Positions 24,735 to 34,518 are shown, counted from the stretch's first letter. The stretch: DNA of 44,971 bases from Phycisphaerales bacterium (GCA_029260475.1 JAJDDE010000209.1:1-44971); one strand, 5' to 3'. A program made the numbers and translations. The notes: generated from the letters alone by a model not told the origin.

Positions 24735-25514
24735 ATGCCCCAGCTCTCCGTCAACATCGATCACGTCGCGACCCTCCGCAACGCCCGCTACCGCAGCGCT
24801 CAGCAGGCCGCCCCGGGCGCCTCGCCCGATACGTTCGCGGAGCCCGACCCGGTGCGGGCCGCCCACGAGGTCGAACTCGGTGGCGCGCACGGCATCACGG
24901 TCCATCTCCGCGAGGACAGGCGCCACGTCACCGACCGCGACGTCGAACTGCTCCGCCCGCTCGTCCGCGTGCGCTTCAACCTCGAGATGGCGGCGACCGA
25001 CGAGATGGTCGGCATCGCCTCAGCCGTGCGCCCGCACAGCGCCATGCTCGTTCCCGAAGGGCGCGAGGAAGTCACCACCGAGGGCGGGCTCGATGTCGCG
25101 GGGCAGGCCGACCGTCTCCAGGGCGTGGTCGCGCGCCTCAAGGACGCCGGGATGTTCGTGAGCTGCTTCATCGATGCGCAGGAGCGACAGGTCCGGGCGT
25201 GCGCGAAGCTGGGTGTCGACATCTGCGAGGTCCACACCGGCCCCTACGCGCACGCCTTCGCCCAGCACGGCGGCGACTTCCGACAACCCGAACTCGAGAA
25301 GGAACTCGATCGCGTCAGCGCGGCGGGGCAGAACATCATCGAGGCGGGCATGCGCTTCAACGCGGGGCACGCGCTGAACTACGCGAACGTGCGCCCGATC
25401 GCGGACCTCGAAGACGTAGGCGAGCTGCACATCGGGCACGCGATCATCAGCCGCAGTGTGTACGTGGGGCTGCGCGAGGCGGTGATGGAGATGGTGAGCC
25501 TGATCGACAGCTGA
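24735..25514 (+). CDS. pdxJ: Pyridoxine 5'-phosphate synthase PdxJ
   Basis: A 259-residue TIM-barrel enzyme that condenses 3-amino-2-oxopropyl phosphate with deoxyxylulose 5-phosphate, the last step of DXP-dependent vitamin B6 synthesis. Diagnostic stretches are LSVNIDHVATLRNAR at the start with the catalytic histidine, GAHGITVHLREDRRH, FNLEMAATDEM, EVHTGPYA and FNAGHALNYANV. The length is normal with a slightly long N-terminal loop. It stands as a single gene between the divergent DUF2089 gene and the convergent LOG gene. The DXP route fits the absence of pdxS/pdxT here. Confidence 0.97.
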   Translation: MPQLSVNIDHVATLRNARYRSAQQAAPGASPDTFAEPDPVRAAHEVELGGAHGITVHLREDRRHVTDRDVELLRPLVRVRFNLEMAATDEMVGIASAVRPHSAMLVPEGREEVTTEGGLDVAGQADRLQGVVARLKDAGMFVSCFIDAQERQVRACAKLGVDICEVHTGPYAHAFAQHGGDFRQPELEKELDRVSAAGQNIIEAGMRFNAGHALNYANVRPIADLEDVGELHIGHAIISRSVYVGLREAVMEMVSLIDS

Positions 25515-25518
25515 CTCA

Positions 25519-25555
25519 GGATGGCATGGTCGAGCGCCGTCAGGCCATGCCACCC
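25519..25555. terminator. Convergent hairpin between pdxJ and the LOG gene
   Basis: Arms 25519-25531 and 25543-25555 form a 13-position stem with one mismatch and one G-T pair around an 11-base loop. It starts five bases after the pdxJ stop and lies before the convergent LOG gene's stop. It lacks a T tract but is placed to end transcription in both directions. Confidence 0.5.
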
Positions 25556-25564
25556 GGATCGCTC

Positions 25565-26341
25565 TTAGATCCCCGGTTCGTTGGGATCCAGGCGCGTGAA
25601 CCGGCGGGATTTCACACCCTCGCGCGTGCCCTCGCCCGAATCGGTTTCGTGACCGACCATGTACCGGTCCGGCACGCTCTTGCGCCCCTGGACGTAGTCG
25701 TCCACGATGTCCGCTGCCTCCACGATGTCGTCGGTGAGGTGAACCAGGTCGAGATCATCGGGCCCGATCGTGTGGTACCCGTCGCGCATCGTCGATCCGA
25801 CCCAGTCAAAGAGCCCGCTCCAGAACTTCGTGTCCACGCAGACCACTGGGAACGGGTCGATCTTGAGCGTCTGGATGAGCGTGAGGCTCTCGAAGAACTC
25901 GTCGAGCGTGCCGAAGCCGCCCGGGAAGATCACGAAGGCGCTCGCGTACTTCACGAACATCACCTTGCGGCAGAAAAAGTAGTTGAAGTCGAGCTTCAGG
26001 GTCTGGTAGGGGTTGGGATCCTGCTCGTGGGGCAGGGCGATGTTGAGGCCCACCGAGACACCCTTGCCCTCGCACGCGCCGCGGTTGGCGGCCTCCATGA
26101 CGCCCGGCCCCCCTCCGGTGATCACCGGCAGGCGACGCTCGGCGAAGATCTTGCCGATGGCACGGGCGGACTCGTAGGTCGGCGTGCCTGGCCCGGTCCG
26201 TGCCGAGCCGAAGACGCTGACCGCCGGCCCGAGATGCTGGAGCGTCTCGAAGCCCTCCACAAACTCGGACATGATCTTGAAGACACGCCACGACTCCTGG
26301 GCGGCGGGGGAGGGATGGTGCGTAGAAGGGCTGTCGTTCAT
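25565..26341 (-). CDS. LOG family protein (TIGR00730-type nucleotide hydrolase)
   Basis: A 258-residue Rossmann-fold protein with both signatures of the LOG family: GGGPGVMEAANRGACEGKG and PGGFGTLDEFFE, whose Arg/Glu residues bind and hydrolyse the N-glycosidic bond of AMP or cytokinin riboside monophosphates (phosphoribohydrolase), often misnamed lysine decarboxylase. The N-terminal extension (SWRVFKIMSEFVEGFETLQ region) puts it among the larger bacterial LOG proteins. The in vivo substrate cannot be told. It is divergent from folC, with a 99-bp shared region. Confidence 0.9.
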   Translation of the reverse strand: MNDSPSTHHPSPAAQESWRVFKIMSEFVEGFETLQHLGPAVSVFGSARTGPGTPTYESARAIGKIFAERRLPVITGGGPGVMEAANRGACEGKGVSVGLNIALPHEQDPNPYQTLKLDFNYFFCRKVMFVKYASAFVIFPGGFGTLDEFFESLTLIQTLKIDPFPVVCVDTKFWSGLFDWVGSTMRDGYHTIGPDDLDLVHLTDDIVEAADIVDDYVQGRKSVPDRYMVGHETDSGEGTREGVKSRRFTRLDPNEPGI

Positions 26342-26440
26342 GGTCTGGCCTCAGGAGCGATGAGAGGTGGCGGTTCGAAGGGCGCCGGGACGTTTCCGAG
26401 CGTGTGGTTATCGCGCGGTGCGAGGCTAGGATCATCGACT

Positions 26441-27895
26441 ATGGCAGGCACCGGCAACTCCACCAAAGCGTCCAAACAAACCACGAATACCAAGAAGAAG
26501 CGGAGCCGGGCCCCGAAGAAGCCAGCGAAGTCCATCACGACCTTCCGCAGCGCCAAAGAGTGGCTCTACGGGCTGGTGGATGTCGAGCGCACCCGCACGA
26601 GCCGTGTGAACCCCGAGATCTTCAAGCTCGATCGCATGAGCGCGCTGCTCGTGAAACTCGACAGCCCGCAGGACGAGCTCAAGTGCATCCACATCGGTGG
26701 GACCAACGGCAAGGGCTCCACAGTCCTCATGCTCGACAGCGCCCTGCGTGCCTGCGGCCTCACCGTCGGCACCTACATGAGCCCGCACCTCGAGGACGTG
26801 CGCGAGCGCGTCGGCGTGGGCGGGCAGCCCATCAGCCAGCACTTCTTCGCCCAGCACATGGCCAAGGTGGAAGCCGCGGCCAACGCGCTGCCCAAGAAGT
26901 ACGGGCAGCCCACGTTCTTCGAAGCGATGACCGCGCTCGCGTTCCTGCACTTCGCGGAGCAGGCGGTGGATATCGCGATCATCGAGGTAGGCCTGGGCGG
27001 GCGCCTGGATTCCACGAACGTCATCAAGCCCCTCATCAGCGCCGTGGCGCGCGTGGGCCTGGACCACACCCAGTTCCTGGGCGACAACGTCGCGGACATC
27101 GCGCGCGAGAAAGCGGGCATTTTCAAGAGCGGCGTGCCCGCGTTGACGGTGCCGCAGGAGAAGGGCGTCGTGGACGCGATGCGCGGGGTGGCGGAGGCCG
27201 CGGGGACGACACTTGAAGTGGTGGCCGACGACATCGACTTCTCGCACCGCTTCGAAGCGGGCGAGCGCACGGGGCCGCACGTCCGCGTGGGCCTCGCGTC
27301 CTCGCGACGCACGTTCGAGCACGTCCCCGTGCCCCTGCCCGGCGAGCACCAAGCCTTCAACTGCGGCCTCGTGCTCGCGATCATCGACCGCATGGGCGAG
27401 CACGGGTTCGAGCTGCCCGAACCGCTGGTCGTGGAGGGCCTCGCCCGGACGGTAGCGCCGGGTCGGATGGAGCTCGTGTGGCGCGAACCGCGCGTGCTGC
27501 TGGACGGGGCCCACAACCCCAGCGCGATGGCCGCCCTCGTGCGGACGCTGGGGAGCGCCGCGCCCTACGACTCGATGGTTATGGTCTTCGGCTGCAGCGC
27601 CGACAAGGACGTGGACAAGATGCTCCAGGAAGTCGCCAAGGGTGCCGACAAAGTGGTCTTCACGAAGGCCAAGGGCAACCCCCGGGCCGCCGACCCGCAC
27701 GACCTCGCGAGCCGCTTCGCCGACATGAGCCACAAGATGCACCAGGTGGGCGAGACGATCGACGAAGCCCTCAAAATCGCGGCCCAGGCCAGCGGCAAGG
27801 GCGACCTGATCGTGGTCACCGGCTCCTTTTACCTCGTGGGCGAGACGCGCAAGCACCTCTCGCTGAAGGCGAAGCGGGCCGCCGCTGAGGCCTAG
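26441..27895 (+). CDS. folC: Bifunctional folylpolyglutamate/dihydrofolate synthase
   Basis: A 484-residue Mur-ligase-family enzyme that adds glutamate to folates and may also make dihydrofolate from dihydropteroate. After a basic Lys-rich N-terminal extension (about 35 residues) come the P loop GGTNGKGST near residue 86, the SPHLEDVRERV stretch typical of FolC, LGGRLDSTNV, and in the C-terminal domain LDGAHNPSAMAA. The start at 26441 was chosen because the frame upstream is noncoding on this strand, overlapping the divergent LOG gene. It lies 31 bp upstream of leuS and probably shares its transcript. Whether the FolC has both activities cannot be read from sequence. Confidence 0.95.
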   Translation: MAGTGNSTKASKQTTNTKKKRSRAPKKPAKSITTFRSAKEWLYGLVDVERTRTSRVNPEIFKLDRMSALLVKLDSPQDELKCIHIGGTNGKGSTVLMLDSALRACGLTVGTYMSPHLEDVRERVGVGGQPISQHFFAQHMAKVEAAANALPKKYGQPTFFEAMTALAFLHFAEQAVDIAIIEVGLGGRLDSTNVIKPLISAVARVGLDHTQFLGDNVADIAREKAGIFKSGVPALTVPQEKGVVDAMRGVAEAAGTTLEVVADDIDFSHRFEAGERTGPHVRVGLASSRRTFEHVPVPLPGEHQAFNCGLVLAIIDRMGEHGFELPEPLVVEGLARTVAPGRMELVWREPRVLLDGAHNPSAMAALVRTLGSAAPYDSMVMVFGCSADKDVDKMLQEVAKGADKVVFTKAKGNPRAADPHDLASRFADMSHKMHQVGETIDEALKIAAQASGKGDLIVVTGSFYLVGETRKHLSLKAKRAAAEA

Positions 27896-27926
27896 GCCCT
27901 CTCGCACCGGGGGCTACACTGGCCCC

Positions 27927-30900
27927 ATGCCCGAGACCGAACACCAGAGCCCGTCCCAGCACCAGTCCCAGGACGCCAAGACGCCCTTCCGCTACAACGC
28001 GCAGTTCGCTCAGACGATCGAGCGTGCGAGCCAGGAGCGGTGGGAGCAGTCGGCGGTCTTCGAGACCAAGAACCCCGGCGACGACGGCTTCGACGCCACC
28101 AAGCCCAAGTTCTACGCGATGGACATGTTCCCCTACCCGTCCGCAGCGGGTCTGCACGTCGGGCACCCGCTCGGGTACATCGCGACGGACATCGTCAGCC
28201 GCTACAAGCGCATGAAGGGTTTCAACGTCCTGCACCCGATGGGCTGGGACGCCTTCGGCCTGCCCGCCGAGCAGTACGCGATCAAGACGGGCGTCCACCC
28301 CGCGGAGACGACGTCCAAGGCGATCGACAACTTCCGGCGTCAGCTCAAGCGCTTCGGCTTCAGCTACGACTGGTCGCGCGAGGTCTCCACGATCGACCCG
28401 GGCTACTACAAGTGGACGCAGTGGATCTGGCTGCAGATGTACGGCGCGTACTACGACCGCGCGCAGAAGAAGGCACGCCCGATCGCGACGCTCGTCGAGG
28501 AGTTCGAACGCGACGAGGCGCGCAGCGGGTCCAAGGGCGAGGTGCTGCGGCGGGGCGACAAGGTGTGGGGCGGCGCGCGCCCGTGGGACAAGCTCACCGA
28601 TCGCGAGCGGCGCGACGTCATCGACGGCCTGCGCCTCGCGTACCTGGGCGAGCAGACGGTGAACTGGTGCCCCAAGCTCGGCACGGTGCTCGCCAACGAG
28701 GAGATCATCGACGGCAAGAGCGAACGTGGCGGGTTCCCCGTCGTCCGCAGGCCGATGCGCCAGTGGATGTTCCGCATCACCTCCTACGCCGATCGGCTGC
28801 TCGCGGGACTCGCGGACCTCGACTGGCCCGAGTCCACGCGCACCATGCAGCGCGAGTGGATCGGTCGCTCCGAGGGTGCCTACGCCGACTTCGCCTGCGG
28901 CAAACGACGCGTCCGGGTCTACACCACACGCCCCGACACCCTGTACGGCGCGACCTACATGGTGCTCGCGCCCGAGCACCCGCTCGTCGATGAGCTCATC
29001 CAGGAGAAGTACGGCGACTCCGCCCCGAAGTCGTGGAGGGCCCAGGGCTTCCCCGGTGCTCAGGAGCTCGTCGCGAAGGGAGCCTCGCCGCGCGAGGTCG
29101 CCGACGCCTACCGCGCGCACGTCGCGGGCCGGTCGGACGTCGATCGTCAGGAAGCCAAGGACAAGTCGGGCGTCTTCATCGGCGCGTACGCGATCAACCC
29201 CGCGACCGACGAACGCGTGCCCGTCTTCATCGCGGACTACGTGATGATGGGCTACGGCACCGGCGCGATCATGGCGGTCCCCGCCCACGACACCCGCGAC
29301 TTCGAGTTCGCCTCGCTCTTCGGGCTGCCCATCAAGGACGTGGTGTACTCGGGCACGCTCAACGCGATGAAGTACTTCTTCGACCACGTGACCGAGGGCG
29401 AGGCGCGTTCCGAGCGGTGGTTCTGGCTGCTCGCGGACCTACTGGGGATCGTGACGCCCGAGGGCGCCGAGCCCGTGTCGTACGCCGACGCCCTCGAGCG
29501 AGCGCGCAATACGCGCTCCATGCAGGTCGAGCCGCCCAAGGCGGACGTCGATGCCTCCACGCTCGAGAAGGATGTGCCGGGGATCATCGGTGAGCGGCGC
29601 GGCGTCGTCCGCATGCAGTGGATGGAGGCGATCGAGTCCATGGGCTTCGAGACCTTCCAGGAGGGCAAGGCCTGGTTCGACGAGGGCGTAGTGCACCAGA
29701 GCCGGGGCGAGGCGTACACGAGCGAAGGCTTCGCGGTAAACTCGGGTCCGCTCGACGGCATGCGCCAAGTCGAGGCGAAGACCACCGTCACGAAGCTGCT
29801 CGAACAGAAGAAGCTCGGCGAGCACGCGGTGCAGTTCCGCCTGCGCGATTGGTTGTTCAGCCGCCAACGCTACTGGGGTGAGCCCTTCCCGATCGTCTTC
29901 GACGAGGCGGGCGATCATCACGCGGTCGCCGATGACAGGCTGCCCGTCGAGTTGCCGGTGCTCGACGACTACACGCCCCCCGAGAGCGACGACCCCACGC
30001 CGCTGCTGGGCAAGGCGACCGACTGGGTGCGCACGACGGCGGGCGCTGCGGGCGTGACGGGCCTGCCCCCCGAGGCGATCGTCACGCGCGAGACCAACAC
30101 GATGCCCGGCTGGGCGGGCAGTTGCTGGTATTACCTGCGCTATATGGATCCGCAGAACCACGCGCGGATCACGGGCGAGGAGGCCGAGCGGTACTGGACC
30201 TCCGGCGGCGGTGTGGACCTGTACATCGGCGGTGCCGAGCACGCGGTGCTGCACCTGCTCTACGCACGGTTCTGGCACATGGCCCTCTTCGACCTCGGGC
30301 ACGTCTCGACGCCCGAGCCCTTCCAGAAGCTCTTCCACCAGGGGCTCATCACGAGCTTCGCGTACCAGCGCGCCGACAAGAGCCTCGTGCCCATCGACGA
30401 GGTCGAAGAGCGGGATGGCGCGTTCGTGGAAACCGCGACGGGCGAGGGTGTGACGCAGACGGTCGCGAAGATGTCCAAGACCCTGCGCAACGTCGTGAAC
30501 CCCGACGAGATGATCGCGGGCTACGGCGCCGACACCACGCGACTCTACGAGATGTACATGGGCCCGCTGGACCAGTCCAAGCCCTGGAACACCGACGATA
30601 TCAGCGGGATGTACCGCTTCCTGCAGCGTGTCTGGCGGCTCGTGGTGAGCGAGGAGTCGGGCGAGATGGTCCTGCGCGATACGCCCGACGAATCCACCGA
30701 GAAGATGCTGCACCGCACCGTCGCGAAGGTGGGCGACGACATCGAGCGTCTGGCGTTCAACACCGCGATCGCCGCGATGATCGAGCTCGTGAACCACGCC
30801 TCCAAGGCGGGCGGGTTCACCGCGGACCAAACGGAACGCTTCGCACGGATCCTGTCGCCCTTCGCGCCGCACCTGTGCGAGGAGCTGTGGTCGAAGCTCG

Positions 30901-31154
30901 GTAAGACCGAGGCGTTGGCGCTGGTCGGTTGGCCCGAGTACGACCGGGCGCTCCTGGTGGACGATGAGGTGGAGGTGCCCGTGCAGATCATGGGCAAGGT
31001 GCGAGCGCGCATCACCGTCGCCGCGGGCCTCGATCAGAAGGCGCTCGAAGAGGCGGCGCTCGCGGATGTGCGCGTGCAGGAACTGCTGGAGGGCAAGACG
31101 GTGCGCAAGGTCATCGTGGTGCCGGGCAAGCTCGTGAACATCGTCGCGAACTGA
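27927..31154 (+). CDS. leuS: Leucyl-tRNA synthetase
   Basis: A 1075-residue class I synthetase that charges tRNA-Leu. The HIGH-type motif is HVGH in PYPSAAGLHVGHPLGY near residue 75 and the second signature is KMSKT near 848, a variant of KMSKS. The editing domain (CP1) with GTGAIMAVPAHDTRDFEF lies near 445, and the anticodon-binding helix bundle and C-terminal domain (VRARITVAAGLD) are complete. It is about 200 residues longer than E. coli LeuRS; extra segments lie after residue 175 (IATLVEEFERDEARSG region) and between about 470 and 600 (FFDHVTEGEARSERWF onward). A GTG or ATG start at 27927 has no strong ribosome site. Confidence 0.96.
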   Translation: MPETEHQSPSQHQSQDAKTPFRYNAQFAQTIERASQERWEQSAVFETKNPGDDGFDATKPKFYAMDMFPYPSAAGLHVGHPLGYIATDIVSRYKRMKGFNVLHPMGWDAFGLPAEQYAIKTGVHPAETTSKAIDNFRRQLKRFGFSYDWSREVSTIDPGYYKWTQWIWLQMYGAYYDRAQKKARPIATLVEEFERDEARSGSKGEVLRRGDKVWGGARPWDKLTDRERRDVIDGLRLAYLGEQTVNWCPKLGTVLANEEIIDGKSERGGFPVVRRPMRQWMFRITSYADRLLAGLADLDWPESTRTMQREWIGRSEGAYADFACGKRRVRVYTTRPDTLYGATYMVLAPEHPLVDELIQEKYGDSAPKSWRAQGFPGAQELVAKGASPREVADAYRAHVAGRSDVDRQEAKDKSGVFIGAYAINPATDERVPVFIADYVMMGYGTGAIMAVPAHDTRDFEFASLFGLPIKDVVYSGTLNAMKYFFDHVTEGEARSERWFWLLADLLGIVTPEGAEPVSYADALERARNTRSMQVEPPKADVDASTLEKDVPGIIGERRGVVRMQWMEAIESMGFETFQEGKAWFDEGVVHQSRGEAYTSEGFAVNSGPLDGMRQVEAKTTVTKLLEQKKLGEHAVQFRLRDWLFSRQRYWGEPFPIVFDEAGDHHAVADDRLPVELPVLDDYTPPESDDPTPLLGKATDWVRTTAGAAGVTGLPPEAIVTRETNTMPGWAGSCWYYLRYMDPQNHARITGEEAERYWTSGGGVDLYIGGAEHAVLHLLYARFWHMALFDLGHVSTPEPFQKLFHQGLITSFAYQRADKSLVPIDEVEERDGAFVETATGEGVTQTVAKMSKTLRNVVNPDEMIAGYGADTTRLYEMYMGPLDQSKPWNTDDISGMYRFLQRVWRLVVSEESGEMVLRDTPDESTEKMLHRTVAKVGDDIERLAFNTAIAAMIELVNHASKAGGFTADQTERFARILSPFAPHLCEELWSKLGKTEALALVGWPEYDRALLVDDEVEVPVQIMGKVRARITVAAGLDQKALEEAALADVRVQELLEGKTVRKVIVVPGKLVNIVAN

Positions 31155-31169
31155 TCGGAACAACGCGGA

Positions 31170-32498
31170 TCAGCGGTCGTGTCGGATCCGTTGCGGCTCG
31201 TCGCGGGCGCGCAGCTGGCGGTTCTCTTGTTCGGCGCGCTGCGCATCAACGATCCGCTCGCTGAGCACCGCATGGAGGTCGTCGATGCGGAGTGCCGCTT
31301 CGTCCATGCGCTCGCGGAGACGCGTGCGTGTCGGCTCATCCGTGGAGCTCGCCAGAGCTCGCCCGAGAGAGGCGAGATCGTCGCGCAGGCGGACGATCTC
31401 GCTCACAACGGGCTTCGGGTCGGGCGGTAGTGCGCTCGCGCCGGTCGCGGTGCGGCCGTTCCGGAGCTTGAGCTCCGCCGCGATCTGTCGATCGACGACC
31501 GCGTTGTTCGCGCGGACGCGGACCTGCGCGATCATGCGTTGGGGTTGCTGCAGGGCCTTGTTGCCGAGGGCTTGCTTCTCGATCTCCATCAGTTTGGAGT
31601 ACTGCTGGAAGGATTGTCGCGCCATGTCCTGCGTGCGGCGCGGCGCGTAGGGGTCTAGCACGTTGAAGTCGTTGGTCATCGGTGCCGGGCCGCTCTGGAC
31701 CGGGTTGATCGCGAGCCGTTGCGGCATGTCGCCCAACGGCTCGGGCCAGAACGAATCCGTGAGCGGCATCCGGGCGTCGGGCTCGTTGAGCATCCCCGTC
31801 TCGCGTTCTAAGCGGATGCGGAGAGATTGGGCACGCACGTCGTCGGGGCGAGCGGTCTGCGCGTGGTTGTTGATGTCGCCCAGGGGGACGTTGAGCTCGA
31901 GCCGCTCTTCCCGACCATCGACCTCGCGGATGATCGTCATCGCGACCGTCTCGCCCGGGATGCGGCTGAAGACCTGCGTCCGGATCGCACGCGAAGCAAC
32001 GCCTCGGTCGGCCAGCTGGTTCGGGTCCAGGTCCATCGCGAGGAAGTCGATGCCGTCCACGCCCGTGATCAGGTCGTTCTCGCGCACCAGGTTCTGCTGG
32101 ACCGCGGGGAAGTTCGCGTTGACGGCACCGACGATGAGCCCGCGTCCGTCGGTGGCCTCGTTCGAGAACGTGATGCCGATCGCGCCGACGGGGAGCGCGG
32201 TGTACCGCTCCAGAAGGATCGATTCGAGCGACACACGCTGCTCCGGGCTCAGGGCATCTTCGGTGAGCAGCGACCGCACCTTGGCATCGGTCAACGACGG
32301 GTGCTGTGCGAGCGCGGCACGCGCGGCGTCGCGATCGAAGAACGACGGGGCGTCGAGCATCCCGATGATCTCGTCAACGCCGTTCTCGGGTCCGATGTGC
32401 CCGTCCGCGCCGTCCTGCGCGAGCACGGTGCCCGCGAGCAGCACGATCGCGAGGGACGAGGTCAGTCGTAATCCGGTGATGTGTCGGGTCGGTCGCAC
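31170..32498 (-). CDS. Exported PDZ-like domain protein
   Basis: A 442-residue protein with a signal peptide (LTSSLAIVLLAGTVLAQ). About residues 105-210 look like a PDZ domain: VGAIGITFSNEATDGRGLIV, VRENDLITGVDGIDF and GETVAMTIIREVDGREERLE. The N-terminal part (EIIGMLDAPSFFDRDAARAA) is a short HEAT-like helical repeat seen in exported planctomycete proteins. The C-terminal 150 residues are charged helices (RLRDDLASLGRAL, RERMDEAALRIDDL) likely to form a coiled coil. No protease domain is present. It is transcribed towards leuS and separated from it by 15 bp, and lies 15 bp downstream of the APH-type kinase gene. Confidence 0.75.
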   Translation of the reverse strand: MRPTRHITGLRLTSSLAIVLLAGTVLAQDGADGHIGPENGVDEIIGMLDAPSFFDRDAARAALAQHPSLTDAKVRSLLTEDALSPEQRVSLESILLERYTALPVGAIGITFSNEATDGRGLIVGAVNANFPAVQQNLVRENDLITGVDGIDFLAMDLDPNQLADRGVASRAIRTQVFSRIPGETVAMTIIREVDGREERLELNVPLGDINNHAQTARPDDVRAQSLRIRLERETGMLNEPDARMPLTDSFWPEPLGDMPQRLAINPVQSGPAPMTNDFNVLDPYAPRRTQDMARQSFQQYSKLMEIEKQALGNKALQQPQRMIAQVRVRANNAVVDRQIAAELKLRNGRTATGASALPPDPKPVVSEIVRLRDDLASLGRALASSTDEPTRTRLRERMDEAALRIDDLHAVLSERIVDAQRAEQENRQLRARDEPQRIRHDR

Positions 32499-32513
32499 GG
32501 GGCTCTCCTCGCC

Positions 32514-33578
32514 TCAGCCCAGCGAACGGACGAGGCCGTCCGCGTGGTCGCGGATCCAGCGAGTCTTCCGCTCGATCATCGCGAGGAAGACACCGCCATC
32601 GATACCGGCGAAGAGACCCGACGCTGCGATCGGTGCGACCGCCTCGGCGATCAGCGTCTCCGCCATGAGCCACGGTAGGGCGCTGATCTCCGCGGAACTC
32701 AGGGGGTCGGCGAGCTGCGACTCGTAACCCCTGCAAAAGTGAGTGAATCGGTCGGTATCGAGGTTGTCGGGCCAGGAGGAGGGGTCCGGGCCGCCCTTTG
32801 TGAGCGAGAATTGGAGGCAGCCCTGCGCCACATCGATGGCCCGTGGGCCCAAGCGGGCGGCGTCGAAGTCCACCACGGCGCTCACCGCGTGCGCCTCGAA
32901 GTGCAGGTTCCCGGGGTGCCAGTCCGCGTGGATCACCTGCTCGGGCCAGTTGCCAAGGCCCTGTTCGTCGGCCTTGTGGGAGGCGTGGGAGTAGAGGGCC
33001 GCCAGCTCGCTGGCGGGCTTCGCGGCGTTCTGAAGCTCGTTCTCGATCGTCGCCAACTGGCCCACAACCGTCGGGGAGGCGTGCGGCCCGGGCTGGTGAG
33101 CGACGGAGCCCGAGTCGGTGAGCGATTGCAGGTGGCGGTGGCACAGCGCGAGCGCCGCGCCCGCGCCCTCGGTCTGAGGCCCCGTGCCCGCGTACCGCTC
33201 ACCAGGCGCCCATCGGACCAGCTCGTACAGACGCTCGCCCACCGCGACCATCGGCTTGCCCGACCGTCGCGAGCCGACCAGGGCCGGCGCGGGGAAGCCG
33301 GCGTCGGTGAGGTGCGCATGGACACGCTGCGTGAAGCGCACGCGATCGAGGTCCTTGCGGGTCTCTTTGCGACGCTTGAGCAGGAAGAGCCCGTGCGGGC
33401 AACGGATGACGTGCTTGATCGAGGCGGGGTCGCCGAGCGGGACGCGGTGGATGCGCTCGATGACGCCCATGTCGTAGTGCGAGAGCGCGATGGCGAGTTC
33501 CGCCTCGGGCGGCACGGGCGGCGCCGGGCCCGAGGCGACGGTCTGCGCGGTCCCGGGCTGTGCGCTCGTATCGCTCAT
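32514..33578 (-). CDS. APH-family (aminoglycoside-phosphotransferase-like) kinase
   Basis: A 354-residue protein-kinase-like enzyme. Motifs are IRCPHGLFLLKRR for the ATP-binding lysine, VIHADWHPGNLHF with the catalytic Asp and Asn of the HxDxxxxN loop, and VVDFDAARLGPRAID for the magnesium-binding Asp. This set is shared by aminoglycoside kinases, homoserine and choline kinases and CotS-type proteins, so the substrate is open. The N-terminal 30 residues are Pro/Ala rich. The ATG at 33578 overlaps the stop of yicC by 4 bp (ATGA), so the two are translationally coupled. Confidence 0.85.
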   Translation of the reverse strand: MSDTSAQPGTAQTVASGPAPPVPPEAELAIALSHYDMGVIERIHRVPLGDPASIKHVIRCPHGLFLLKRRKETRKDLDRVRFTQRVHAHLTDAGFPAPALVGSRRSGKPMVAVGERLYELVRWAPGERYAGTGPQTEGAGAALALCHRHLQSLTDSGSVAHQPGPHASPTVVGQLATIENELQNAAKPASELAALYSHASHKADEQGLGNWPEQVIHADWHPGNLHFEAHAVSAVVDFDAARLGPRAIDVAQGCLQFSLTKGGPDPSSWPDNLDTDRFTHFCRGYESQLADPLSSAEISALPWLMAETLIAEAVAPIAASGLFAGIDGGVFLAMIERKTRWIRDHADGLVRSLG

Positions 33579-34465
33579 TCGACGTTCTGCACCTGCTCCT
33601 TGATGCGATCGATCGCGCCCTTGATCTCCACCGTTGCGCGGGAAATGGTCGAGTCGGCCGACTTGCTGGCGATCGTGTTCGCCTCGCGGAGCATCTCCTG
33701 GGCGAGGAAGTCCAGCGTGCGCCCGACGGGTCGGTCGTCGGTGTTGTCCAGCAGTTCCTGGTACTGGTCCAGGTGGCCCGACAGGCGGGCGACCTCTTCT
33801 GAGATGTCGGACTTCTCTGCGTACACCGCCACCTCGCGGATCAGATCCACCTGCTCGACGCGGACGCCCGCGTCCTTGAGCATCGTCTCGACACGGAGCC
33901 GCAGACGGCGCTCGTACTCTTCGACGGCGCTCGGCGCCTGTTCCGCGATCACCGCCAGCTTCTCCGCGATCACAGAGCGGTGTCCCATGAGGTCTTCGAC
34001 GAGGAAGACGCCCTCGCGTTCCCTCATCGCCACCAAATGCAGCAACGCTTCGTACAAAAGGCCCTTGAGGACCTTGCGGGCCCGTTCGATGCGGCTCTCT
34101 TCGTCCGTCGGGGCCTGCATCACGCCGGGGAGCGAGAGCAGGGGGCCGAGTTGGAGCGTCACCGTGCCGTCGGCGATCTGCGGGGTCTTGGAGACCTGCT
34201 CGATGTAGCTGGAGAGGGCGCCGTGGTTCACCGTCATCGCGGCGGAGGCGGAGGTGTCCGAGACCTTGACGACGCAGGTGATGGTGCCGCGCGTCAGACG
34301 CTTGCGGAGGTGCGACTCCACCTCCGGCTCGAGGGCCTGAAGCTCATCGGGCAGGCGGATGTTGGTCTTGAAGTACTTGTTGTTGAGCGAGCGGAGCTCG
34401 AGGAAGTAGTGGACGCCGTCGGCGTTGGCGGTCGCCTCGCCGAAGCCGGTCATGGATCGGATCAT
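33575..34465 (-). CDS. yicC: YicC family ribonuclease-adaptor protein
   Basis: A 296-residue YicC protein: MIRSMTGFGEA at the start, ELRSLNNKYFKTNIRLPDEL, the central PGVMQ segment and the C-terminal DUF1732 part with EVARLSGHLDQYQELL, GRTLDFLAQEMLREANTI and KGAIDRIKEQVQNVE are all diagnostic. YicC-type proteins have been reported as endoribonucleases or RNase adaptors in E. coli. In many bacteria the gene stands next to gmk; here gmk is absent and an APH-type kinase follows with a 4-bp overlap. The length is normal. Confidence 0.95.
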   Translation of the reverse strand: MIRSMTGFGEATANADGVHYFLELRSLNNKYFKTNIRLPDELQALEPEVESHLRKRLTRGTITCVVKVSDTSASAAMTVNHGALSSYIEQVSKTPQIADGTVTLQLGPLLSLPGVMQAPTDEESRIERARKVLKGLLYEALLHLVAMREREGVFLVEDLMGHRSVIAEKLAVIAEQAPSAVEEYERRLRLRVETMLKDAGVRVEQVDLIREVAVYAEKSDISEEVARLSGHLDQYQELLDNTDDRPVGRTLDFLAQEMLREANTIASKSADSTISRATVEIKGAIDRIKEQVQNVE

Positions 34466-34518
34466 GCGCGAAGGTTCCTGCTCTGCCGGAAGGGGTGGTG
34501 GTGTCGGAAGTGGCGGGC

